A DNA stretch of 16,785 nucleotides from Spirochaetia bacterium. GTDB taxonomy: Bacteria > Spirochaetota > Spirochaetia > Sphaerochaetales > Sphaerochaetaceae. Shown here piece after piece: positions 1 to 7,293 of this stretch. Location of the stretch: positions 1-16,785 of the forward strand of contig SABI01000028.1 in NCBI GenBank assembly GCA_009929055.1. Reading direction: 5' to 3'. The notes beneath the pieces are model-generated. The model was given only the letters and a program-made list of their open reading frames with translations. It made no database searches and was not told where the DNA came from. A program made the position numbers and the translations under genes. The first letter of the stretch is position 1, and the number at the start of each line of letters is the position of its first letter.

Positions 1-228
1 TAAAACAATATTAAACTATAATACATGAAATTAGCAGGAGTATAACTCTAAACCTATGACACTATAAATATATGATATATTGATAGAAGTATGAATAAGG
101 TGGTTGATTATTGGTTTCTATAAAAACAATAATAAAAGAAATAACCTACATTTATTATTCGTAGTACAAATCTCTTCTAAAAGAGAGTACACTGTAAATC
201 AACTTAGAATAGATTGGAGGCACCTTCG
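1..228. other. AT-rich upstream region of the cpdB-like gene
   Basis: No gene is supported here. A perfect TATAAT hexamer lies at 17-22, but any -35 partner would fall outside the window. A 6-bp hairpin (TCTCTT, loop CTAA, AAGAGA) sits at 171-186, about 40 bases before the start codon, and could be part of the 5' leader of the nucleotidase gene. I found no convincing -35/-10 pair for that gene. A very short ORF starting at 91 lacks support. Confidence 0.5.
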
Positions 229-2106
229 ATGAAGAAAAAACTACTTAGACATATTCCTTTAGTAATAGTAATTCTCATTATTTTTGTTAGTGGCTGTCAG
301 AGTTCTCGAGTAATAAAAGATATTGAAGAACCTTCAGGTCGTTTTATACCTTCAGCGGAGATTTCTTCTATTCCTTTGGTTGAGGTAGATCAAAATCTAA
401 ATCAAATAGAGGAACAAGTTAAAAATGAAAATGAAATAGTTGTTAATCTTATCTGCACCAGTGATGTACATGGGAACCTCTTCCCTTATGATTTTATACA
501 AGATAAGAGCCTTGATTACTCTCTCATGAGCGTCTCTACCTATGTGAATGAGATGAGAGAGGGGGGAGAACATGTTGTTTTGTTGGATAATGGAGATGTG
601 TTACAAGGACAGCCCTTGGTCTATTACTATAATTTTATTACCCCTGATGTTCCCCATATTGTAGCAAGGGTAAATAATACCCTCTCTTATGATGTGAGCT
701 CTGTTGGAAACCATGATATTGAAGCAGGGCCAGAAGTGTATCTTAAAGTGATGAATGAATCATCCTACCCTTATGTTGGAGCTAATATTATTGATGAAGT
801 GACAAAAGAACCTCTTATAGCCCCATATGTAATAATTAACAGAGGGGGAGTTAAGATTGCGGTACTAGGGCTTACTACTCCTGGTATTCCCAATTGGCTT
901 CCTAAGAATCTGTATGAAGGGATTATTTTTGATGATATGGTCACTACTGCTCAGAAGTGGATTCCAATTATAAAGAATAATGAAAAACCAGATATGATAG
1001 TAGGTTTGTTTCACTCAGGAGTGAGTGATAATGACTCTGATTTTGAGAATGCTAGTCGATACGTAGGAGAGAAAGTAGATGGCTTTGATGCCATCTTTAG
1101 TGGTCATGACCATAAAGATACTCTCCTTAGTGTAAAAAGCCCTTCAGGGAAGGATGTCTATATCGTGGGAGCCCTTAATGGAGCAAGGTCGGTAGCTCAC
1201 ATAACGACAACTTTTACTTACGATGAAATTAGTGATTCGTTCTCCATCTCCTCAATCTCACCTCAAACAGTGATGATGAATACCGTCGAGAGCGACGCAA
1301 AGTTAATAAAAGTATTTCAAGAGAGTATAGATGAAGTGACTAGATGGGTTTCAACAGAAGTGGGAAAGATAAGTGAAACTATTTCGTCAAGAGATTCCAT
1401 GTTTGCAGACTCTCCCTTTGTAGACCTCATTCATACTTTGCAGTTAGATATTACAGGGGCAGATATCTCAATAAGTGCCCCCCTTTCATTTGATGCTTCA
1501 CTTGAAGAAGGGAGTGTTTATGTAAGAGATATGTTTAGTCTCTACCCATATGAAAATCTTCTTTATACGATGACTCTTACTGGAAAAGAGATTCATGATA
1601 TGGCTGAATATTCGTACGGCAACTGGTTTAATCAAATGTCCTCTTTAGACGATGATCTCATTCGTTTCAAAAGAGATGAGAATGGAGAGTATATCTATAG
1701 TAAAAGATACAATTCCTTTGAAGGAGTAACTCCTTATTATAATTATGACTCTTTTAGTGGTATGAACTATATTGTAGATATTACCAAGCCAGCAGGAGAT
1801 AAAGTTACAATAAAAACCTTAGCTAATGGGGTTCGTTTCTCTTTGGATGCTTCTTATACTGTTGCCATTAATTCTTATAGAGCTCAAGGTGGGGGGGGCC
1901 ATTTAGAGGCTGCAGGGTTGACTAAAGAAATGGCACAAGAGAGGGTAATCCAGGCCACTGATAAAGATCTTCGTTACTACTTATTAAAAGAATTTGAAAA
2001 GAAAGAAGTTGTTACTCCTAATGTAGATAATAACTGGTTAGTAATTCCTGCCTTATGGGTAAAAAGGGGAATCAAAAACAGTTACCCAAAGATGTATGGA
2101 GAATGA
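229..2106 (+). CDS. CpdB/UshA-type lipoprotein nucleotidase (2',3'-cyclic phosphodiesterase / 5'-nucleotidase family)
   Basis: A 625-residue surface or periplasmic metallophosphoesterase that should hydrolyse nucleotides or cyclic nucleotides outside the cytoplasm to release nucleoside and phosphate. The N-terminus is a lipoprotein signal: a basic start, a hydrophobic core, and lipobox VSGC with Cys23. The metal-binding motifs are in order: DVH (D79, H81), NGD (D123), GNHD (162-163) and GHDH (292-295). The C-terminal nucleotidase domain has the substrate-binding signature FSGMNYIVDITKP and the glycine run RAQGGGGH. The FSGMNY segment and the glycine-rich loop resemble CpdB more than UshA, but the exact substrate is open. 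I chose ATG 229, preceded by TTGGAGG at 214-220. An in-frame TTG at 214 lies inside that ribosome site and is not the start. A run of eight G at 1891-1898 encodes the glycine loop and is a possible slippage site. It precedes cobT by 60 bases, and shared transcription is possible but not shown. Confidence 0.9.
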   Translation: MKKKLLRHIPLVIVILIIFVSGCQSSRVIKDIEEPSGRFIPSAEISSIPLVEVDQNLNQIEEQVKNENEIVVNLICTSDVHGNLFPYDFIQDKSLDYSLMSVSTYVNEMREGGEHVVLLDNGDVLQGQPLVYYYNFITPDVPHIVARVNNTLSYDVSSVGNHDIEAGPEVYLKVMNESSYPYVGANIIDEVTKEPLIAPYVIINRGGVKIAVLGLTTPGIPNWLPKNLYEGIIFDDMVTTAQKWIPIIKNNEKPDMIVGLFHSGVSDNDSDFENASRYVGEKVDGFDAIFSGHDHKDTLLSVKSPSGKDVYIVGALNGARSVAHITTTFTYDEISDSFSISSISPQTVMMNTVESDAKLIKVFQESIDEVTRWVSTEVGKISETISSRDSMFADSPFVDLIHTLQLDITGADISISAPLSFDASLEEGSVYVRDMFSLYPYENLLYTMTLTGKEIHDMAEYSYGNWFNQMSSLDDDLIRFKRDENGEYIYSKRYNSFEGVTPYYNYDSFSGMNYIVDITKPAGDKVTIKTLANGVRFSLDASYTVAINSYRAQGGGGHLEAAGLTKEMAQERVIQATDKDLRYYLLKEFEKKEVVTPNVDNNWLVIPALWVKRGIKNSYPKMYGE

Positions 2107-2166
2107 GCAAGGTAAAAACCCCATCTTTATAGACAATATATATTCAATAGGGCTACACTCTCTTTT

Positions 2167-3240
2167 ATGTGTACTGAATATAAAAACAATCCCATTTCTC
2201 CCATAAATGTTGATATTCAAGATAGAGTAAAAGAGAGATGGGCTAATAAAGTAAAACCTGAATTTTCCCTTGGCTATTTAGAAGAAATTGTAACTCATCT
2301 TGCCCTTATCACAGGTGGGATTGATGTTACACTTACCAATCCAAATCTCCTATTATTTGCTGGTGACCATCACATTACCCAAGAAGGGGTGAGTAATAGC
2401 GCCCCTGAAATTACCTACCAACAAGTGATTAATTTCTCTAAAGGTGGGGGCGCAGTAGGATTACTAGCGAAAGAGAACAATATCAATTTAAAAGTAGTCG
2501 ATTGTGGGGTGAATTATGACTTTGATCCATCTTTAGATATCATCAACAAAAAAGTAGGATACGGTGCTGCTAATTTCCTCTCTTTGAAAGCTATGAGTGA
2601 GGAAGATGCTCTTTTAGCTATGGAAAATGGGAAATCTCTCATAGACACTTTAGTAAAAGAAAACTGTAATGTAGTTTTGTTTGGGGAGATGGGGATAGGA
2701 AACACAACTAGTGCAAGTGCCATCACCTCTTCTTTACTCAACTTAGATGCCTCTTTATGCACTTCTCAAGGTGCTGGCTTGTTTGATTGGCAAATTGAAC
2801 ATAAAATTGAAGTGATAAAAAAAGGTCAATTATTTCATGGAAAAGAGAGTTCTCCCATCTCTATCCTTAGTACCTATGGGGGGTATGAAATAGCAACGAT
2901 GGTAGGCTCTTTATTAGAAGCAGCTCATAAGAAAATGGTGATTATTATTGATGGGTTTGTTACCTCTTGTGCCCTCCTGGTTGCTTCCTTCATCGATAAA
3001 GAAGTTACATCCTATGTTCTAGCAAGCCATGTAGGCAAAGAGAAGGGGCACCAGGTGATTCTAGACTACTTACACTTACGAAGTGTTCTCAATCTCGATC
3101 TAAGCCTAGGAGAGGGTAGTGGAGCCCTGCTGTGCTATCCTATAGTAACTCAAGCACTACACCTTTATCAGAAAATGGAGAGTTTTAGTGAAGCAAATGT
3201 GACAAATTCAGTTCAAGAAATGAAGAAAAGGAGTAGATAG
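2167..3240 (+). CDS. cobT: Nicotinate-nucleotide--dimethylbenzimidazole phosphoribosyltransferase
   Basis: CobT transfers phosphoribose from nicotinate mononucleotide to 5,6-dimethylbenzimidazole (or a similar base) to make alpha-ribazole phosphate, the lower ligand of cobalamin. At 357 residues it matches the usual family length of about 350. Family signatures are clear: FAGDHHITQEGVS in the N-terminal third, then FGEMGIGNTTSASAI, IIDGFVTSCALLVA, and LGEGSGA near the end, where E316 corresponds to the catalytic glutamate of the family. It is first in the cobT-cobU-cobS operon and stops one base before cobU starts. ATG 2167 has only a weak ribosome site (AGGG about 15 bases upstream), and no alternative in-frame start exists nearby, so translation may be weak or aided by the gene upstream. 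No cobalamin riboswitch fits in the 60-base gap before it. Confidence 0.95.
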   Translation: MCTEYKNNPISPINVDIQDRVKERWANKVKPEFSLGYLEEIVTHLALITGGIDVTLTNPNLLLFAGDHHITQEGVSNSAPEITYQQVINFSKGGGAVGLLAKENNINLKVVDCGVNYDFDPSLDIINKKVGYGAANFLSLKAMSEEDALLAMENGKSLIDTLVKENCNVVLFGEMGIGNTTSASAITSSLLNLDASLCTSQGAGLFDWQIEHKIEVIKKGQLFHGKESSPISILSTYGGYEIATMVGSLLEAAHKKMVIIIDGFVTSCALLVASFIDKEVTSYVLASHVGKEKGHQVILDYLHLRSVLNLDLSLGEGSGALLCYPIVTQALHLYQKMESFSEANVTNSVQEMKKRSR

Positions 3241-3241
3241 A

Positions 3242-3778
3242 ATGGAGTATAGGAATCCTCTCATTTTTATTGTTGGAGGGGCACGTAGTGGCAAAAGTAG
3301 TTATGGAGAGACCCTTGTACAAACTTTTGCTGAGCCAAGAGTCTATATTGCAACAGCAGAAGCTTTTGATGAAGAGCTTAAAGAACGGATAGAGATGCAT
3401 CAAAAGCGGAGAGAAGGTATTTTCTTATTAACGATAGAAGAACCCATCAACCTTGCCCAGGTTATATTACATAGACCTAAAAGAGAGACTCTCTTTATAG
3501 ACTGCCTAAGTGTGTTCTTAGGGAATTTATTTCACTACTATGGCTCTAATGAGTCTTTTCCTCAATTAGAAGAGCTTTATAGGGCATTAGAAGAGAGGAA
3601 GCAACCTATTATTGTTATTAGTAATGAAGTCGGAGAAGGAATTGTACCAGAGAATGAAATGGCTCGTCATTATAGAGATATGAGTGGGTGGATGAATCAA
3701 AGGGTAGCTAAAATTGCAGATGTTGTAATCAAGATGACCTGTGGAATACCACAAATTATTAAAGGAGAATTATCTTGA
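3242..3778 (+). CDS. cobU: Bifunctional adenosylcobinamide kinase / adenosylcobinamide-phosphate guanylyltransferase
   Basis: CobU phosphorylates adenosylcobinamide and then attaches GMP, giving adenosylcobinamide-GDP for CobS. The 178-residue protein has the P-loop GGARSGKS at residues 12-19 and the ATA segment at 37-39. The motif RIEMHQKRR contains His53, the expected guanylylated histidine. A Walker-B-like LFIDCLSVFLGNL and the C-terminal signature VISNEVGEGIVP with NQRVAKIADVV follow. Length and motif order are typical of the CobU/CobP family. The ribosome site AAGGAG at 3228-3233 lies inside the end of cobT, eight bases before ATG 3242. The stop codon overlaps the cobS start by four bases, which suggests translational coupling. 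Confidence 0.96.
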   Translation: MEYRNPLIFIVGGARSGKSSYGETLVQTFAEPRVYIATAEAFDEELKERIEMHQKRREGIFLLTIEEPINLAQVILHRPKRETLFIDCLSVFLGNLFHYYGSNESFPQLEELYRALEERKQPIIVISNEVGEGIVPENEMARHYRDMSGWMNQRVAKIADVVIKMTCGIPQIIKGELS

Positions 3779-4512
3779 AAGATGGGATAGGCCTTGCAAC
3801 AGCATTTCGAACTCTCACTACCTTTAAGGTATGGGGAAGGGAGAGTAAATCCTTTGTTACAAGCTTGTATTGGTTCGTTGTGGTGGGGATAGTCTTAGGG
3901 GTACTCAATTATGTAATTATTATCCTCCTTAGCCCCTACCTATCCCCTCTCCTTATCTCATCTTTAGCAGTTACTTTCACCGTCTGGGCAACAAGGGCAT
4001 TTCATCTTGATGGAGTTGCTGACATGGCTGATGGGTTTGGAGGAGGGTGGACAAAAGAGCGGGTGCTAGAGATTATGAGGGACTCTCATATAGGAGCCTT
4101 TGGTGCAATTAGTATAGCCCTTTTGCTTATTGTAAAAGTAGCTGCAATCTCTTCTCTCATAGAAAAGTCAAATCAATTTAGTATTATCATCATCTTTAGT
4201 ATCTCTCGTTTCTTATTAGTTTTTTTAGCCCATATTTCCCCTTATGCAAGAAAAGAGGGGACTGCTCACCATATCGTAGGGGAGGCAAAGGTTCGCCATG
4301 TAGCAGTAGCCTTTATTCAACTACTACTACTTGCATTCTTTTTTTACAGAGGGGAGCTCTTAAAAGTTCTCCTTCTATTTGGTAGTGGCCTCATTACTTC
4401 CCTCTATATTCTTTACAGAGGGAAAAAGAGAATTGGTGGTATTACTGGTGATATGTTAGGGACAACTTTGGAACTAAGTGAAGCAATTATGTTAACAGTA
4501 GCATCTCTATAA
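3775..4512 (+). CDS. cobS: Adenosylcobinamide-GDP ribazoletransferase (cobalamin synthase)
   Basis: CobS is the membrane enzyme that joins adenosylcobinamide-GDP to alpha-ribazole (or its phosphate), the last assembly step of the cobalamin nucleotide loop. At 245 residues it has the normal length and several hydrophobic segments. The hallmark acidic motif reads HLDGVADMADG at residues 77-87; the family usually has T where M84 is, so this is a mild variation. It is followed by EIMRDSHIGAFG, and GDMLGTTLELSEA lies near the C-terminus. The start is TTG 3775, preceded by AAAGGAG at 3761-3767 and overlapping the TGA of cobU. No cobC (alpha-ribazole phosphatase) follows, so the dephosphorylation step must be done elsewhere or left to another phosphatase. 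Confidence 0.95.
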   Translation: MKDGIGLATAFRTLTTFKVWGRESKSFVTSLYWFVVVGIVLGVLNYVIIILLSPYLSPLLISSLAVTFTVWATRAFHLDGVADMADGFGGGWTKERVLEIMRDSHIGAFGAISIALLLIVKVAAISSLIEKSNQFSIIIIFSISRFLLVFLAHISPYARKEGTAHHIVGEAKVRHVAVAFIQLLLLAFFFYRGELLKVLLLFGSGLITSLYILYRGKKRIGGITGDMLGTTLELSEAIMLTVASL

Positions 4513-4521
4513 GAATACATC

Positions 4522-4550
4522 TTGCCAAGTTGTGGACAAATAGGCAAAAT
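4522..4550 (+). promoter_or_regulatory. Predicted sigma70-type promoter for the oxidoreductase-thrH unit
   Basis: TTGCCA (4522-4527, five of six consensus bases), a 17-base spacer, then CAAAAT (4545-4550, four of six). A start near 4557 would give a leader of about 20 bases ending in the AAGGAG at 4565-4570. It separates this unit from the cob operon. The -10 is imperfect. Confidence 0.45.
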
Positions 4551-4578
4551 GAAGAAGAACAGATAAGGAGTCAATAAT

Positions 4579-5577
4579 ATGAAAAAAAGCCGTTGGGGAA
4601 TTTTAGGAACTGCAGGAATTGCTAGAAAGCAACTTATTCCATCCCTACAAAGTAGTGATATGTGTGAAGTTGTGGCAGTAGCATCAAGAGATATTGAAAA
4701 AGCAAAACAATTTGCTCAAGATACTCATATTGCACACTATTATGGCTCTTACGAAGCTCTACTTGAAGATCCTTCTATAGATATTATCTATATCCCCCTT
4801 CCAAATCATCTCCATGTTGAATATATTAAAAAAGCTGTTTCTTATGGAAAGCATGTATTATGTGAAAAACCTATTGCTTTGAGTGTAGCTGATGTTGAAG
4901 AGCTTATTGCATTGCGTAACTCTAGTGGTCTTATGATAGGAGAAGCATATGCTATGTATTATCAACCACGATTACAAGAAATAAAGAAATTACTTACTTC
5001 TGGTAGTATAGGAGAACCTCTCGTGGGTCACGGGGTGTTCTTCCTCACAAATAATGATAAGGATAATATTCGAAATGCGTATACTGTTGGAGGGGGAGCC
5101 CTTTGGGATATCGGGGTCTATCCTATTGCCGTAGGGAGATGGCTCTTCGGTGCTGAACCTGTTGAGGTAAGTTGTGAAATTGAAAATGATAAAGATTTTA
5201 ATGTAGATCATTTTACTTCTGGACTATTGAAATTCCCTAGTGGAGGAAGGCTTAGTTTTAGCTGTGGGATGAAACATCCTTCTCACACCCATATGAGCTT
5301 TTCAACACAGACACACCGGATTGAAATAGAAAAAACCTACCATAGTGATTATCCTCATTCACAGTTTTTTGAAATATTCACAGGAGATTACCCGAGTAAA
5401 GGGAAAAAAGTCTCTTTTGATCCAGTTGATCAATACCGCTTAGAGTGTGAAGCTTTTCATAACAGTATATTCAATAATGAACCATTTGCGGGATCTTTAG
5501 AGAATTCCTTAAGCCAAACTAAAACAATTGTTGCCTTATTTAAAGCAGCATCATCAAAAAAAGTAGAAAGAGTATAA
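4579..5577 (+). CDS. Gfo/Idh/MocA-family NAD(P)-dependent oxidoreductase
   Basis: A 332-residue dehydrogenase of the Gfo/Idh/MocA family, which oxidises or reduces sugars, inositols or related diols with NAD(P). The N-terminal Rossmann fold shows GILGTAGIA (G7, G10, G13). The cofactor-site motif CEKP (E96, K97, P98) is present, and the C-terminal domain has GGGALWDIGVYPI, where D177 and Y181 lie in the position of the usual D/H catalytic region. The closest named subgroup by eye is the dihydrodiol dehydrogenase/xylose dehydrogenase type, but the substrate cannot be read from sequence. The ribosome site AAGGAG is eight bases before ATG. The ThrH-like phosphatase gene starts three bases after its stop, so the two are probably co-transcribed; no obvious biochemical link between them is known to me. 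Confidence 0.9.
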   Translation: MKKSRWGILGTAGIARKQLIPSLQSSDMCEVVAVASRDIEKAKQFAQDTHIAHYYGSYEALLEDPSIDIIYIPLPNHLHVEYIKKAVSYGKHVLCEKPIALSVADVEELIALRNSSGLMIGEAYAMYYQPRLQEIKKLLTSGSIGEPLVGHGVFFLTNNDKDNIRNAYTVGGGALWDIGVYPIAVGRWLFGAEPVEVSCEIENDKDFNVDHFTSGLLKFPSGGRLSFSCGMKHPSHTHMSFSTQTHRIEIEKTYHSDYPHSQFFEIFTGDYPSKGKKVSFDPVDQYRLECEAFHNSIFNNEPFAGSLENSLSQTKTIVALFKAASSKKVERV

Positions 5578-5580
5578 AGT

Positions 5581-6186
5581 ATGCACATTGTATGTTTAGA
5601 CCTTGAAGGGGTACTTGTACCCGAAATATGGATTAATGTATCTCTTAAGACAGGGATAAAAGAGTTGATGCTCACTACTCGTGATGAGCCCGATTATGAT
5701 GTATTAATGAAAAAGAGAATTAAAATTCTCAAACAACATAATCTCACATTGAAAGATATCCAAGAGGTGATAGCCACTCTCTCTCCATTAGAAGGAGCTC
5801 TTGAGTTTCTTGACACCCTAAGGGAGAGGACTCAGGTAGTAATCCTTAGTGATACCTTTAGTGAATTTGCTGCCCCTTTAATGAAAAAACTAAAATACCC
5901 CACAATCTTTTGCAACTCTTTAGTTGTTGATAAGAATGATGTAATTCAAGATTATACTCTACGGCAGAATGATGGAAAGAAGATGGCTGTCCTTGCCCTT
6001 GCGAGTATTGGGTTCACTGTTCTCGCTGCAGGAGATTCCTATAATGACCTCAGTATGATAAAAATAGCACACGAGGGGGCATTATTTAGAGCTCCAGCAA
6101 AAATATTAGAAGAAGAGCCAAATCTACCCCACGCAACAACATATGAAGAATTTATGGGAATTATTACCAAATTTCTACAAAATTAG
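5581..6186 (+). CDS. thrH: ThrH-type HAD phosphatase (phosphoserine phosphatase / phosphoserine:homoserine phosphotransferase)
   Basis: A 201-residue HAD-superfamily enzyme matching ThrH, described in Pseudomonas aeruginosa as both a phosphoserine phosphatase and a phosphotransferase from phosphoserine to homoserine. The family start LDLEGVLVPEIWI carries motif I in the DxE form (D7, E9). TTRDEPDYDVLMKKR and IQEVIATL..PLEGA are also family-typical. Motif II is VILSDT and motif IV is AAGDSYND. The length equals ThrH. It would act in the cytoplasm in serine or threonine formation. The start follows the upstream gene by three bases with only a weak AAAGAG ribosome site, so coupling to the oxidoreductase is likely. 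No terminator is visible after it. Confidence 0.9.
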   Translation: MHIVCLDLEGVLVPEIWINVSLKTGIKELMLTTRDEPDYDVLMKKRIKILKQHNLTLKDIQEVIATLSPLEGALEFLDTLRERTQVVILSDTFSEFAAPLMKKLKYPTIFCNSLVVDKNDVIQDYTLRQNDGKKMAVLALASIGFTVLAAGDSYNDLSMIKIAHEGALFRAPAKILEEEPNLPHATTYEEFMGIITKFLQN

Positions 6187-6198
6187 CAAAAATAAAGC

Positions 6199-6233
6199 TT
6201 GACGGATTGGCAAAACACATCCATCTTTATTGT
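6199..6233 (+). promoter_or_regulatory. Possible promoter region of the dksA/traR-like gene
   Basis: Two overlapping -35-like hexamers are present, TTGACG (6199-6204) and TTGGCA (6207-6212). TATTGT at 6228-6233 could serve as -10, but the spacing is 23 or 15 bases, neither ideal. It is listed because the 81-base gap should contain the promoter of the regulator gene. The exact hexamers are uncertain. Confidence 0.25.
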
Positions 6234-6267
6234 TACTATTTGAAGTATATACGCCGAGGTGGTAAGT

Positions 6268-6633
6268 ATGAGTCAGGAGTTCAATGAAGAGATGGAAAAA
6301 CGTCTCATTCAGTTGAGAGAAGAGATTTTAGAAAGTATTGCTGCAGAGGATGAAGATTTTAGGTCTCTAGTGAATGCAATGGGTATTAAAGATGATGGTG
6401 ATGTCGCTAGCGATGATATGATGGTCAAAAAGATGGAAGCTCTTAACCAGATTGCAGCGAATCGATTAAAAAGTGTTGAAGCAGCGCTAGTGAGATTAAA
6501 GAATCATCGTTATGGTATGTGCTTACAATGTGGTGTAAAAATCCCAGAGGAACGCCTAAGGGCTATTCCTTATGCAGTGATGTGTGTCTCTTGTAAAAGT
6601 GGACAAGAAGGGAATAAAAAGAGAGCTTGGTAA
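6268..6633 (+). CDS. DksA/TraR-family zinc-finger RNA polymerase regulator
   Basis: A 121-residue DksA-like protein. Family members insert a coiled coil into the secondary channel of RNA polymerase and modulate initiation, often together with (p)ppGpp. The N-terminal and middle parts are helical. The coiled-coil tip signature DxxDxA is present as DDGDVA (D42, D45, A47). The C-terminal C4 zinc finger is complete, with C85, C88, C106 and C109 in the pattern Cx2Cx17Cx2C. It is shorter than E. coli DksA (151 residues) and lacks its long N-terminal extension, but it keeps both functional landmarks. I chose ATG 6268, five bases after GAGGTGG. An upstream in-frame GTG at 6259 lies inside that ribosome site. 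Its stop directly abuts the stop of the convergent hydrolase gene. Confidence 0.9.
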   Translation: MSQEFNEEMEKRLIQLREEILESIAAEDEDFRSLVNAMGIKDDGDVASDDMMVKKMEALNQIAANRLKSVEAALVRLKNHRYGMCLQCGVKIPEERLRAIPYAVMCVSCKSGQEGNKKRAW

Positions 6634-7293
6634 TTACCTTAAGTATGGATTGTAGGCGAGCTCTTTCCCTATTGTGGTTTTCTCCCCATGTCCAGGGTAT
6701 ACGATTACCCCTTGTGGTAAGAAAAGTAGTTGCCTCTTTATAGAATCTATAAGATCTTCCATGTTTCCACCTGGGAGGTCGCTTCTTCCAACGGTACCCT
6801 TAAATAAGGTGTCGCCACTAAAGAGGATATTCTCCTTTTTACTATAAAAACAAACTCCACCAGGAGTGTGTCCTGGGGTGTGAAGAACGAGTAAGTCACA
6901 CCCTTTAATCATCTCTTTATCTTCTAAAAGATGAGTTGGATGAGGGAAATCGTCTTCAACTTCTTTTACAATCTCTAATAGAGCTGGGTCTACTTGTCGT
7001 AAAAATGAGTGGAGACGTTTTAATCCCCCCTCCCCAATAAGGTCAGCATCGAGAGAGTGTATCATTATCTCAACATCATTATAGTGCTTTATAAGTTTTT
7101 TGATTCCAAGAATATGGTCAAAGTGACCATGAGTCAGTAATATCCCTTTTAATATTAACTTTTTAGTGAATAAAAGATCGGTTAAGAAATTACTGTTTTC
7201 CCCTGGGTCGATTATCCACGCATGAGTATTATTATGATAAAGATAGCAATTGGTCTTTAGTGGACCAATTGCAAAGGTTTCTACAATCAACAT
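6634..7293 (-). CDS. Metallo-beta-lactamase-fold hydrolase, glyoxalase II-like
   Basis: A 219-residue cytoplasmic metallohydrolase of the glyoxalase II / YcbL type, which typically cleaves thioesters such as S-lactoylglutathione or related acyl-thiols. The full metal-ligand set is visible: THGHFDH (H55, H57, D59, H60), H142 in TPGHTPGG, D161 in FSGDTLF and H202 in YPGHG. It is shorter than classical GloB because the C-terminal substrate domain is missing, so the real substrate is unknown. Its ATG follows the stop codon of the upstream degenerate helicase gene with no gap. The AAGGAA ribosome site lies inside the end of that gene, indicating an operon and likely coupling. Confidence 0.9.
   Translation of the reverse strand: MLIVETFAIGPLKTNCYLYHNNTHAWIIDPGENSNFLTDLLFTKKLILKGILLTHGHFDHILGIKKLIKHYNDVEIMIHSLDADLIGEGGLKRLHSFLRQVDPALLEIVKEVEDDFPHPTHLLEDKEMIKGCDLLVLHTPGHTPGGVCFYSKKENILFSGDTLFKGTVGRSDLPGGNMEDLIDSIKRQLLFLPQGVIVYPGHGEKTTIGKELAYNPYLR

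Noticed and set aside
214..228. Upstream TTG as start of the nucleotidase gene
   Set aside because: The TTG is part of the TTGGAGG ribosome site of ATG 229; adding five residues would also spoil the signal peptide start.
2107..2166. Cobalamin riboswitch before cobT
   Set aside because: Sixty bases is far too short for the aptamer, and no conserved B12-box sequence is visible.
5581..6186. The HAD phosphatase as the missing cobalamin phosphatase
   Set aside because: Its motifs and length match ThrH closely, and CobC/CobZ belong to other families; proximity to cobTUS alone is not enough.
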